Source: an uncultured bacterium (lineage in GTDB: Bacteria; Gemmatimonadota; Gemmatimonadetes; Longimicrobiales; RSA9). From it: 9,636 bases of DNA. Under the pieces are notes generated by a model that worked only from the letters and a program-made list of their open reading frames with translations, was not told where the DNA came from and did not search any database. The DNA is taken from assembly GCA_937995995.1 (NCBI GenBank), contig CALKIP010000293.1, forward strand, positions 1 through 9,636. The letters run 5' to 3'. How positions within the stretch are numbered: the first letter of the stretch is position 1; each line of letters starts with the position of its first letter. Made by a program: the position numbers and the translations under genes. Shown here one piece after another: positions 1 to 6,722 of the stretch.

Positions 1-153
1 GATGTCGACCGCCTCGACCGGGGACCGACTGACCGCGTCGGTCACTACGCCCCGGATCGTGCCCGTCTGGGCCGCGGCGGGCACGGCCCAGACCAGCAGC
101 GCGGCGAGCACGTACGGCAGCGCGCCGAAGCGATTCGTAGGAAATCCTCTCAT
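1..153 (-). CDS. N-terminus of exported carboxypeptidase-regulatory-like / TonB-dependent receptor-type protein (partial)
   Basis: Fifty-one codons are visible before the gene runs off the left edge. The start is the ATG at 153-151, preceded by AGGAG at 164-160 with a six-base spacer. Residues 1-9 carry two Arg. Residues 10-27 form a hydrophobic run (ALPYVLAALLVWAVPAAA), and a signal peptidase cut after AAA before Q29 is plausible. The mature part begins QTGTIRGVVTDAVSRSPVEA, the opening strand pattern (G-x-I-x-G-x-V-x-D-x-x-x-x-x-P-x-x-x-A) of the CarboxypepD_reg-like domain that precedes the plug of SusC/RagA-like TonB-dependent receptors. Family knowledge: such receptors import glycans, siderophores or vitamins across the outer membrane. 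The same domain also starts other secreted proteins, so the receptor assignment is inference; export is well supported. Confidence 0.7.
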   Translation of the reverse strand, partial: MRGFPTNRFGALPYVLAALLVWAVPAAAQTGTIRGVVTDAVSRSPVEAVDI

Positions 154-524
154 CGGATTCTCCTGAATGATGGGATATATCGATTGATCCGGTCAGATCC
201 CCTGGTGCGGACAGGCCCCTGTCTCCGACGGCTCCGCCTGCCACCGCATTTCGCGATCACAGGGCTCAACAGGGTGGCGTACGCAGTCCGCAACACGCGC
301 CTGCGTGGACACGACACCGCCAGCACTGACCGGGGAACGGTTGTTCGAAGGGCGCGTAAAGTACACGCCGGCCGGTGAGTGCACAAGAACTTCGGGGCCG
401 GCCGAGACTCACCCGTGGAGTGCCGCCAGGCAGCCGTTCCGGCAAGGAACGATCGGGGTGCAGCCATCGCGACACCGGGGCGGACGCGGGCCGGCCCGCC
501 GGCGCACGGGTATCACCGGCCATC
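154..524. other. Divergent intergenic region between the exported protein and queG
   Basis: No convincing gene is seen in these 371 bases; short open frames here have no recognisable domain. The region must hold the promoters of two divergent genes. An AT-rich GATATAT at 174-180 lies just upstream of the left gene and could be its -10 element, but I see no matching -35. A small hairpin is present: CGTTCC at 435-440 and GGAACG at 446-451 with loop GGCAA. A 7-bp inverted repeat, GGTGAGT at 374-380 and ACTCACC at 407-413, encloses two copies of GGCCGG. None has a following T run, so none is called as a terminator. Confidence 0.5.
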
Positions 525-1760
525 ATGACCAACGCCACGACATCGCTGTCGGAACGCATCAAGGAAAAGGCCCGGACGCTGGGCTTCGATCTGGTCGGGA
601 TCGCGCCCGTGCGCGAGAGCGATTACGGTGCCTTCTATCGCCGCTGGCTTGCCGAGGGCCGCCACGGGGAGATGGCGTACCTGGCGCGGGAGGACGCGGT
701 CGAGCGTCGCCTGGACCCGCGTGCGGCGTGGCCGGAGCTCCGCTCGGCGATCGTGGTCGGACACAACTATTATTTCGAGGGCGAGCGCGGGCGCAATGGC
801 GAGGGCCGGGGCATCATCGCGCGCTACGCGCGGGGGCGCGACTATCACAAGGTCATGAAGAAGAAGCTCCTCGCCTTGCTCCGCTGGATCGAGGAGGAGG
901 TGGGGCGGGAGCGGCGGGCGGCCCGGGCGGACGGGGACCCGGGGCCGGTGCTCGAGCGGGAGCGGGCGCGGCGGGCGGGGCTGGGGTGGTTCGGGAGGAA
1001 CACGCTGCTGATCCATCCGCGTCGCGGCTCGTACTTCTTCCTCGGCTCACTCCTCGTCGAGCTCGAGCTGGAGCCCGATGCGCCGTTCGAGGAGAACCGC
1101 TGCGGCACCTGTTCGGCTTGCGTGGATGCGTGCCCGACCGGGGCGCTCCTCGGCCGTGACGCGGACGGCGCGCCGGTGATCGACGCGAGGCGCTGCATCT
1201 CCTATCTCACCATCGAGAATCGTGGGCCGATTCCGCGCGAGCTGCGGTCCGCGATCGGGGATCGGATCTACGGGTGCGACATCTGCCAGGAGGTCTGCCC
1301 GTGGAATGGGCCGAAGTTCGTGCAGTTGACGATGGAGCGGGATTATCGGGCGGATTGGCGGGAAGCGGAGGACCGGCCGGCCGTATCCGACGACCTGCCA
1401 GGGACGGAGGCGCCGTCACTCGTCGAGCTCATGCGGATGACGCGTGAGGAGTGGGACGTCTGGACGCGCGGCTCGGCGATGCGGCGGGCGGGGTACGCGG
1501 GCTTCAGACGCAACGTGGCCGTCGCCATGGGGAACTGGCTGGCGGGGCTGGGTGAGGCGCGGGAGGAGGCTGTGTCGGTGCTGACCTCGGCGCTTTCGGA
1601 TCCGGATCCGCTGGTGCGTGGGCACGCCGCCTGGGCGCTCGGCCGGGTGGACTCGGGCGAGGCCAGGGAGGCCCTGGAGCGAGCATTGGCAACGGAGGCG
1701 GATCCGTTCGTCCGCAAGGAGCTCGGGTGCGCAGTGGCGGCGTCGCCGGTCGTGAAGTAG
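525..1760 (+). CDS. queG: Epoxyqueuosine reductase QueG
   Basis: 411 residues. QueG is the cytoplasmic cobalamin- and [4Fe-4S]-dependent reductase that removes the epoxide of epoxyqueuosine at tRNA position 34, the last step of queuosine synthesis. The N-terminal domain (about 1-185) carries the family motifs ARYARGRDYHKV (99-110), D138-P-G-P-V-L-E-R (the Asp expected as proton donor) and GLGWFGRNT (152-160). A ferredoxin-like domain follows with C193-x2-C196-x2-C199-x3-C203-P, C224 in RRCISYLTIE, and C251-x2-C254-x3-C258-P-W-N, enough ligands for two clusters. The C-terminus (about 345-405) holds HEAT-like helices (DPDPLVRGHAAWALGRV). The ATG at 525 is chosen because similarity to the family starts there. 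The frame is open back to 375, but that 50-residue extension is Arg/Gly/Pro-rich, resembles no QueG N-terminus, and no good ribosome binding site supports either start. No other queuosine gene is in the window. Confidence 0.95.
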   Translation: MTNATTSLSERIKEKARTLGFDLVGIAPVRESDYGAFYRRWLAEGRHGEMAYLAREDAVERRLDPRAAWPELRSAIVVGHNYYFEGERGRNGEGRGIIARYARGRDYHKVMKKKLLALLRWIEEEVGRERRAARADGDPGPVLERERARRAGLGWFGRNTLLIHPRRGSYFFLGSLLVELELEPDAPFEENRCGTCSACVDACPTGALLGRDADGAPVIDARRCISYLTIENRGPIPRELRSAIGDRIYGCDICQEVCPWNGPKFVQLTMERDYRADWREAEDRPAVSDDLPGTEAPSLVELMRMTREEWDVWTRGSAMRRAGYAGFRRNVAVAMGNWLAGLGEAREEAVSVLTSALSDPDPLVRGHAAWALGRVDSGEAREALERALATEADPFVRKELGCAVAASPVVK

Positions 1761-1779
1761 CGGAGCGCTCGAGCCGACG

Positions 1780-1917
1780 GTGGACCACGACCCGAAGCGC
1801 ACGTACTATGCGTTGGAGGCCACCCGCGGCGGCGAGGCGTTCTCTTTCGAGTAGCTCGAGGACGGCCCCGAGACGTGGCGGGTCCACATTCGGAAGGACC
1901 CCAGCCGGAGGAGGAGC
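1780..1917 (+). pseudogene. Possible small broken gene with one in-frame TAG, upstream of the cupin
   Basis: Reading from GTG 1780 gives VDHDPKRTYYALEATRGGEA FSFE, then TAG at 1852-1854, then LEDGPETWRVHIRKDPSRRRS, running in the same frame into the ATG of the cupin gene at 1918. Codons on both sides of the stop are strongly G/C-ended, as in real genes here, and the peptide has ordinary composition. A single TGG-to-TAG change (FSFE-W-LEDGPE) would explain the break. I do not recognise a family. Alternatives are a genuine 24-residue peptide, a chance open stretch in high-GC DNA, or a decayed N-terminal extension of the cupin protein. No strong ribosome binding site precedes 1780, so the start is uncertain. 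It lies 19 bases after the queG stop. Confidence 0.35.
1907..1916 (+). promoter_or_regulatory. Strong Shine-Dalgarno for the cupin gene
   Basis: GGAGGAGGAG ends one base before ATG 1918 and contains GGAGG at a usable distance (the first copy lies six bases upstream of the ATG). It decides the start of the cupin gene at 1918 and shows that this gene is translated independently of the interrupted frame before it. Confidence 0.6.
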
Positions 1918-2289
1918 ATGCCGTCCATTCAACGACCGCTTTCTGGTGACATCCTCGTCTTCGGGCTCGAGGAGGAGCGCGAGCGCGCCACGGACCCCGA
2001 GCTGATCCGGCGAAGCGGCCGGAACGCCCGCACGCTGCTCAAGGACGGGCCGCTCCGCGTGACGCTGGTCGTCCTCGGCCCGGGCGGCGAGCTGGCGGAG
2101 CACAGGGCGGCGGGCCCGATCACCGTTCAGGTGCTCGAGGGGCGCATCCGGATCGGGGCGGGCGACGAGGAGCACCACCTCGGACCGGGGCAGCTCCTCG
2201 CCGCCGGGCCGGGCATCCGCCACTGGGTGGCTTCCGACGACGGTGCCACCTTCTTGCTCACCGTCGCCCATCCCGAGCGAGTCGAGTGA
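1918..2289 (+). CDS. Small cupin-domain protein
   Basis: 123 residues, a single conserved-barrel cupin without signal peptide, so cytoplasmic. The first cupin motif is LGPGGELAEHRAAGPITVQVLEG (about 53-75), with H62 and the Gly-rich turn but only one His where classical cupins have H-x-H, and Gln71 in place of the usual Glu region. The second motif is LGPGQLLAAGPGIRHWVAS (about 88-106), with P98-G-x-x-H102. H62 and H102 could still bind a metal, but the set is incomplete. Small cupins of this type (COG1917-like) mostly lack known substrates, and catalytic and sugar- or ligand-sensing members both exist, so no reaction is assigned. It stands alone, downstream of queG on the same strand and convergent with uvrA2. 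The start is fixed by a strong ribosome binding site. Confidence 0.85.
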   Translation: MPSIQRPLSGDILVFGLEEERERATDPELIRRSGRNARTLLKDGPLRVTLVVLGPGGELAEHRAAGPITVQVLEGRIRIGAGDEEHHLGPGQLLAAGPGIRHWVASDDGATFLLTVAHPERVE

Positions 2290-2388
2290 GCACGAGGCGG
2301 CGCCCTTTGCGCTGATTAGCGCCATCCTGCCCGTGCCGGAGGATCTAGAGTAGGCCGATCGCTCCTCGCGGCGTATTTCGTTGACTCC
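2290..2388. other. Convergent gap between cupin gene and uvrA2, with a small hairpin
   Basis: Ninety-nine bases separate the two converging stop codons. GCGCT at 2309-2313 and AGCGC at 2318-2322 form a 5-bp stem with loop GATT. There is no T run on either strand, so it is at best a weak bidirectional terminator. Nothing else is seen here. Confidence 0.35.
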
Positions 2389-4938
2389 TCACGCCAGCAC
2401 CCGGGCCAGGTACTTCGCGCTCACGCTCCGAGGGTCCCTGGCGAGCTCGCGTGGCGTCTTCGCCGCCACGACGTTTCCGCCCTCGTCGCCGCCGCCGGGC
2501 CCGAGCTCGATCACCCAGTCCGAGGCGGCGACCACCTCCATGTCGTGCTCGACGACGATGACCGTGCTCCCCGCATCGGCGAGGCGGCGGAAGACGGCGA
2601 TGAGGTCGCGCACGTTGGCGGGGTGGAGCCCGCCGGTCGGCTCGTCGAGGACGAAGACGGCCCCGGGCCGGACCTGCCGCTGGAGCTCCGTCGCGAGCTT
2701 GATCCTCTGCGCCTCGCCGCCGGACAGCTCCGTCGCGGGCTGGCCGAGGGTCAGGTAGCCGAGTCCCACGTCCAGGAGAGCACGGAGGGCTCGCGCGACC
2801 GGGGGCACGTCCTCGAAGAACGCGGCCGCGTCGGCGACGGAGAGGTCCAGCACCTCCGCGATGTCGAGGCCCCGGTACCGGATCTGGAGCGTCTCCGGGT
2901 TGTAGCGGCGCCCGTGGCAGTCGGGGCAGGGCGAGTAGTTCTCCGGCAGGAAGAGCAGCTCGACCAGGATGTAGCCCTCGCCCTCGCAGGTCTCGCAGCG
3001 CCCGCCCTTCACGTTGAAGGAGAACCGACCCGCCGTGTACCGCCGTGCCCGTGCCTCGTCCGTCTGTGCGAAGAGCCGGCGCACCCCGTCGAAGAGGCCG
3101 GTGTAGGTCGCCAGGTTCGAGCGGGGCGAGCGGCCGATCGGCTTCTGGTCGATCGAGATGATGCGGGAGGGCGGGGCAGTGCCCTCGGCGAGCGTGAGTT
3201 CTGCTCCGGCGCCCTTGCTGCCGTCCTGAGCGCCCGCGCTGTCCTCCCGATCCGCACCCTCGCCCTCGGCTGAAGCGCCCGCCTCCACCCCGACCCGGTC
3301 CAGGATCTCCTGGAGGAGCGAGGTCTTCCCCGAGCCCGACACCCCGGTGATCGCCGTCATGACGCCGAGGGGGATGTCGACCGTGATGTCCTTCAGGTTG
3401 TTCCGCCGTAGCCCTCTCAGCGTGAGCCAGGACTCGGCCTTCCGGGGCTCGTGCGGCACCGGGGCGCCGTTCGGGAACATGTACCGACGCGTCACGGACT
3501 CGGGGGCCTCGGCGAGCCCTTCGGGCGGCCCGCTGTAGACGATCCTGCCGCCCTCGACGCCCGCGTCGGGCCCGATGTCCACGATCCAGTCCGCCCGCCT
3601 GGCGATCGAGAGGTCGTGCTCGACGACGAAGAGCGAGTTCCCGGCCTCGACCAGCTGCCGGAGCGCCGCGTACAGCGCCTCGGCGTCGGCCGGGTGCAGC
3701 CCGGCGGAGGGCTCGTCCAGGACGTAGACGACGCCGAAGAGCCCGGCCCGGAGCTGCGTCGCGAGCCGTAGCCGCTGGAGCTCGCCCGAGGAGAGCTCGG
3801 TGCTGGCGCGATCCATCGACAGGTAGCCGAGCCCCATCCCACGGATGATCTCGATCCGGGCCAGGAGTTCCGCGCCGACGTCGGCGGCGACGGAGGCCTG
3901 GGCCCCGCTCCTCTCGCCGCTGCCGCGCCCGTCTCCCTCCACGGCGCCGGCGATGATCCGGTACACGTCGTCCAGGGACCTGGCCGAGAGCTCCGTGATG
4001 TCGTAGCCCTCGAAGGTCACGGCGAGGGCCTCCTTCCGGAGCCGCTTGCCGCGGCAGTCGGGGCAGGGGCCTGTCGTGAAGAACGGCTCGAGGCGCGCCC
4101 GCTGCCGCTCCGACTGCGTCCTGGTGTAGGTCCGGAAGAGATACTTCTCCACGGAGATCCACTGCCCCTGGTAGGTCTCGCCCTCCCGCTCGGGGCCGCG
4201 GTCCGGGTGCACGGTCAGGATCGGCTCCTCGTCGGTGAAGAGGATCCAGTCCCGCTCCTCCCGGCTCAGCTCGCGCCAGGGCTTGTCGATGTCGTAGCCG
4301 AGCTCGATCAGGATCTCGCGGTAGTTCTTGCTCAGCCAAGCACCCGGCCAGGCGGCGATCGCGCCCTCACGGATCGAGAGCGAGTCGTCCGGGACGAGGA
4401 GCGCCTCGTTCGTGCTCCGTGCGATCCCCTGCCCGTGACACGTCGGGCAGGCCCCGGCCGCGGTGTTCGGCGAGAACGCGTCCGAGTCCAGGCGCGGCGA
4501 GTCGGGGCTCGGGTACCGGCCGGCCCGGCTGTAGAGCATCCTCAGAACGTTGGAAAGCGACGTGATCGTCCCCACCGTCGACCGCGAACTCGTCCCGCCC
4601 CGGGCCTGACGGAGCGCGACGGCAGGGGGCAGCCCCCGGATCGAATCGACCTCCGGCGCGCCAACCTGGTCGAGGAGCCGGCGCGCGTACGGCGCGACGG
4701 ACTCGAAGTAGCGACGCTGCGCCTCGGCGTAGATCGTCCCGAAGGCGAGCGACGACTTGCCCGAGCCCGAGACGCCCGTGAAGAGGACGAAGGCATCGCG
4801 AGGAATGTCGATGTCGACGTTCCGCAGATTGTGCTCACGGGCGCCCCGTACCTGGACCCACCCCGAGGAGCCGGGAGGGAGAGGGGGGCGGGGGCGTGCA
4901 CCGGTGCTGGTTCCGTTATGGCGTGAAAATGCGTTCAT
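2389..4938 (-). CDS. uvrA2: Class II UvrA (UvrA2/DrrC-type) ABC ATPase without UvrB-binding domain
   Basis: 849 residues, shorter than the roughly 940 of canonical UvrA. Two ABC modules are present. Module 1: Walker A GVSGSGKSS (55-63), signature LSSGELQRLRL (from 382), Walker B VLDEPSAGLHPA (406-417), H-loop VVEHD. Module 2: Walker A GVSGSGKTS (532-540), signature LSGGEAQRIKL (from 738), Walker B VLDEPTGGLHPA (763-774), H-loop VVEHD (795-799). Zinc-module Cys pairs are CPTC (164-167), CPDC (292-295), CETC (648-651) and CPDC (671-674). VLRMLYSRAGRYPSPDSP runs straight into the FSPNTAAGACPTC region, so the UvrB-binding domain is missing, the hallmark of class II UvrA. Family knowledge: such proteins bind damaged or intercalator-loaded DNA; some confer self-resistance to DNA-binding drugs (DrrC of daunorubicin producers) and others occur beside canonical UvrA. 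A low-complexity acidic insert spans 550-589. The ATG at 4938 is preferred over an in-frame GTG at 5007, because the extra 23 residues match nothing and neither start has a strong ribosome binding site. No drug-export or biosynthetic gene is adjacent. Confidence 0.93.
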   Translation of the reverse strand: MNAFSRHNGTSTGARPRPPLPPGSSGWVQVRGAREHNLRNVDIDIPRDAFVLFTGVSGSGKSSLAFGTIYAEAQRRYFESVAPYARRLLDQVGAPEVDSIRGLPPAVALRQARGGTSSRSTVGTITSLSNVLRMLYSRAGRYPSPDSPRLDSDAFSPNTAAGACPTCHGQGIARSTNEALLVPDDSLSIREGAIAAWPGAWLSKNYREILIELGYDIDKPWRELSREERDWILFTDEEPILTVHPDRGPEREGETYQGQWISVEKYLFRTYTRTQSERQRARLEPFFTTGPCPDCRGKRLRKEALAVTFEGYDITELSARSLDDVYRIIAGAVEGDGRGSGERSGAQASVAADVGAELLARIEIIRGMGLGYLSMDRASTELSSGELQRLRLATQLRAGLFGVVYVLDEPSAGLHPADAEALYAALRQLVEAGNSLFVVEHDLSIARRADWIVDIGPDAGVEGGRIVYSGPPEGLAEAPESVTRRYMFPNGAPVPHEPRKAESWLTLRGLRRNNLKDITVDIPLGVMTAITGVSGSGKTSLLQEILDRVGVEAGASAEGEGADREDSAGAQDGSKGAGAELTLAEGTAPPSRIISIDQKPIGRSPRSNLATYTGLFDGVRRLFAQTDEARARRYTAGRFSFNVKGGRCETCEGEGYILVELLFLPENYSPCPDCHGRRYNPETLQIRYRGLDIAEVLDLSVADAAAFFEDVPPVARALRALLDVGLGYLTLGQPATELSGGEAQRIKLATELQRQVRPGAVFVLDEPTGGLHPANVRDLIAVFRRLADAGSTVIVVEHDMEVVAASDWVIELGPGGGDEGGNVVAAKTPRELARDPRSVSAKYLARVLA

Positions 4939-5013
4939 GCCACCATCGTCAGTGGGGACGTTCTTCCTGTTTTGCCCGAATCCCGTCTCCGCAATGGATA
5001 TACGCACACGAAA

Positions 5014-5037
5014 TGCGCCGGTCCGTGGACCGGCGCA
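5014..5037. terminator. Perfect 11-bp inverted repeat between fic and uvrA2 (terminator or operator)
   Basis: TGCGCCGGTCC at 5014-5024 and GGACCGGCGCA at 5027-5037 are exact inverted copies around GT. On the minus strand the stem lies 97 bases after the fic stop and is followed by TTTCG, which would fit a terminator with a short U tract. It also lies 76 bases upstream of the uvrA2 start, inside its probable leader or promoter, so an operator or an attenuator-like hairpin is an alternative. The two-base loop is tight for an RNA hairpin; the outer pairs would still form. The rest of the 195-base gap (4939-5133) shows no gene. Confidence 0.5.
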
Positions 5038-5133
5038 GTGCGTTGTTTGGTTCTATTAGTTGATACTGCGGAGGTGGTGGGGAGTTCCGAATATCTTCGC
5101 GGTGCGTCGTCGGGCCGATCGGGGGCGATCAGC

Positions 5134-6330
5134 TTATGGGCGCTCACCTGCCTCGAGCCTGGCAAGCAGGTCAAGTAGTCCCACTGCCTCCCAGGATCGA
5201 TTGCGTTTCCCGAGCGAAAGGGGCTCGAGTATGCCAGCGTTCTCCAGCTCACGGAGCCCCTGGTAGATCTGTGGCTTGGATCTTCCTGTCGCCGCGGCCG
5301 CGACCGGGGCGCTGATCATCGGATGGGCTGGAAGGATGTCGATGATCGCCCATGCGGCCGCGTCGGAGCGCGGTGACCGAGGCGCCTCCGCAAGTTGGGT
5401 GCGCCAGCGGGCGGTCAACGCATGGACCGCTTCCAGATAGTCAGAAGCTAGATGCGCGGCGCTTGCCGCGATGCCGGCAAAGTACTCGATCCACGCCTCG
5501 GCCCGCCCCTCGCGATAATCGGTCAGACCGCTTATGTATCGGTCCCGTGCCCTCGACAGGGCCACGCTGATCGGGGGCACATATGCGGGAGCGATACCGC
5601 GCCTGCGCAACACGACATGGATCAGCGCTCGGCCGGTGCGCCCATTGCCATCGTCGAAGGGATGAATCGTCTCGAACTGAGCGTGAACCAGCGCAGCCTG
5701 CACCAATGGCGGGAGCAGGTCATCGTTTGTCGCTTCGCATAGGTCCGTGAGAAGTGCCGCGACGTACTCGGGTGGAGGGGGCACGAAGTCCGCGCCACAC
5801 GGGTTGTAGTCGTTACCGCCAATCCAGTTCTGAACCGTTCGGATCCGCCCGGCGACGTGCGCGTTTGGTGCCTTCTCCAGCAGTCGCCGGTGAATCGCCT
5901 GGATCTCGGTGGTGGAGAACCGATCGACCGTCGCTGCCTCATGGATCGCGAGTTCCATGGCATCGATATTCGCCAGGATCTCGAGAGCGGTCGGGCCTGC
6001 CTTGCCACCCGACTCTATGCGGGCCTCCGCACGCGCCAGCTCCCGGATCCCGAGTTGCATTCCTTCCACTTTGGAGGATGCGATCGACTCGGTCCTGAGG
6101 AGGAGCCTGGCGAGAGGAGCCAACGCAGGGCGTGCATTTGTATTCAGTTCGCGGATTGCAGCTTCAGCCTCGGACACCACGCCGGCGACGTCCACGCCCA
6201 ATCTTACCTGCTCCTGTTCAGCAAGAGGAACAGGGACAAAGGCCTCATACCGGCAAGCTCGGCGATATTTTGGCGGTGCGTAGACGGTCGGGTCGTGTTG
6301 CCAGGTCAGCTGTATTCGACGGCCGATCAT
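5134..6330 (-). CDS. Fic family protein (class II, with N-terminal inhibitory motif and C-terminal winged helix)
   Basis: 398 residues. Fic proteins transfer AMP (or another phosphate-containing group) from a nucleotide onto a hydroxyl of a target protein, in the cytoplasm. The catalytic motif is intact: HPFDDGNGRTGR at 223-234, with the catalytic H223, the metal-side Asp and phosphate-binding G-N-G-R. The flap is around RTVQNWIGG (164-172) to VPPPPE. An N-terminal Fic_N-like region holds S85-S-K-V-E89-G90, which matches the [S/T]xxxE[G/N] inhibitory helix that blocks ATP binding in class II enzymes such as the Shewanella oneidensis Fic protein. Residues about 326-385 form a winged helix (ISAPVAAAATGRSKPQIYQG, then LRELENAGILEPL), suggesting DNA binding and possibly autoregulation. 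18 of the first 40 codons end in A or T, against 2 of 40 in a stretch near the 3' end of uvrA2, a sign of recent acquisition. The start has only a weak GGGAC upstream. Target unknown. Confidence 0.93.
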   Translation of the reverse strand: MIGRRIQLTWQHDPTVYAPPKYRRACRYEAFVPVPLAEQEQVRLGVDVAGVVSEAEAAIRELNTNARPALAPLARLLLRTESIASSKVEGMQLGIRELARAEARIESGGKAGPTALEILANIDAMELAIHEAATVDRFSTTEIQAIHRRLLEKAPNAHVAGRIRTVQNWIGGNDYNPCGADFVPPPPEYVAALLTDLCEATNDDLLPPLVQAALVHAQFETIHPFDDGNGRTGRALIHVVLRRRGIAPAYVPPISVALSRARDRYISGLTDYREGRAEAWIEYFAGIAASAAHLASDYLEAVHALTARWRTQLAEAPRSPRSDAAAWAIIDILPAHPMISAPVAAAATGRSKPQIYQGLRELENAGILEPLSLGKRNRSWEAVGLLDLLARLEAGERP

Positions 6331-6351
6331 GATCAGTCCCGTGCGATAAGT

Positions 6352-6377
6352 CTAACTTGGCGGAGATCCTTAGTTAG
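6352..6377. promoter_or_regulatory. Candidate operator/promoter upstream of fic (6-bp inverted repeat)
   Basis: CTAACT at 6352-6357 and AGTTAG at 6372-6377 are inverted copies separated by 14 bases, 21-47 bases upstream of the fic start. On the minus strand, TAGACT just downstream is a loose -10 candidate, and the outer CTAACT, 17 bases before it, matches only half of a -35 consensus. This is an AT-rich patch in a GC-rich window, as expected of a promoter. Binding by the Fic protein's own winged helix is inference only. Confidence 0.25.
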
Positions 6378-6496
6378 GTTTAGCGCCGATCTCTAATCAA
6401 GGCAAGGGGAGTGGTCAGGTTTGGGTAGTAGTGCCGCCCAGCCAAGCGGCTTTGCGCCGCCCGCGCCCGCACCCGTTTCTGGTCCTCTACCACTGA

Positions 6497-6703
6497 ATGC
6501 GCCATGACGCTACCGCGCCACGAAACGAATCGACCCCCTCCCACCCCGGCGCCGTGCTGCGCCTGGAGCTGGAGCAGCTCGGCCGCTTCCTGCGGCAATG
6601 GTACGGAGCTCTGGTTGGCCATGCAGATGGCGTACGACCGGTGGCGGGTCGAGCACGCGAGGAGGCGCTGCAGGAGGCGGATCGGGTCGAGCCGACGGCG
6701 TAG
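6497..6703 (+). pseudogene. Frameshifted, internally deleted remnant of a HigA-family (XRE) antitoxin
   Basis: From ATG 6497 the frame reads ..STPSHPGAVLRLELEQLGRFL (from about 6530), which opens like HigA/VapI antitoxins (HPGEvLreEleplG). At about 6591-6597 the similarity moves to the next frame: NGTELWLAMQMAYDRWRVEH (6597-6656), the family's C-terminal helix (normally xSPELWLNLQxAYDLWxAE). Dropping one G near 6592 restores LGRFLGNGTELW, a natural match to the family's RLGRFFGNSPELW stretch. After VEHA the first frame again reads plausibly (AREEALQEADRVEPTA, stop TAG 6701-6703), so a second indel is likely. The helix-turn-helix of about 40 residues expected between the two ends is absent. 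Family knowledge: HigA binds and silences the HigB mRNA-cleaving toxin and represses the operon. No HigB toxin is recognisable upstream, where a TGA at 6494-6496 abuts this ATG. The call rests on short motifs recognised by eye. Confidence 0.5.
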
Positions 6704-6722
6704 GCGGTCGGATGGGGGTGCC

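Noticed and set aside
375..524. A 50-residue N-terminal extension of QueG from an upstream in-frame ATG
   Set aside because: The extension is Arg/Gly/Pro-rich, matches no QueG N-terminus, and family similarity begins at the ATG at 525.
2345..4339. A 664-codon open frame overlapping uvrA2 in another frame of the same strand
   Set aside because: The translation is Arg/Pro/Gly/Ala-rich with no domain. It follows from the strongly G/C-ended codons of uvrA2.
4939..5007. An earlier GTG start for uvrA2 adding 23 residues
   Set aside because: No ribosome binding site precedes it and the extra residues match nothing known in UvrA proteins. The ATG at 4938 is preferred, though not proved.
6433..6460. 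Nested GC-rich hairpins (GCCGC/GCGGC and GCGGC/GCCGC around TTTGC)
   Set aside because: Five-base stems in GC-rich DNA with no T run are expected by chance. Not called as terminators.
6410..6496. A HigB toxin C-terminus ending just before the antitoxin remnant
   Set aside because: The frame ending at TGA 6494-6496 reads ..HPFLVLYH, but the preceding residues are Pro/Arg-rich and show no RelE/HigB pattern.
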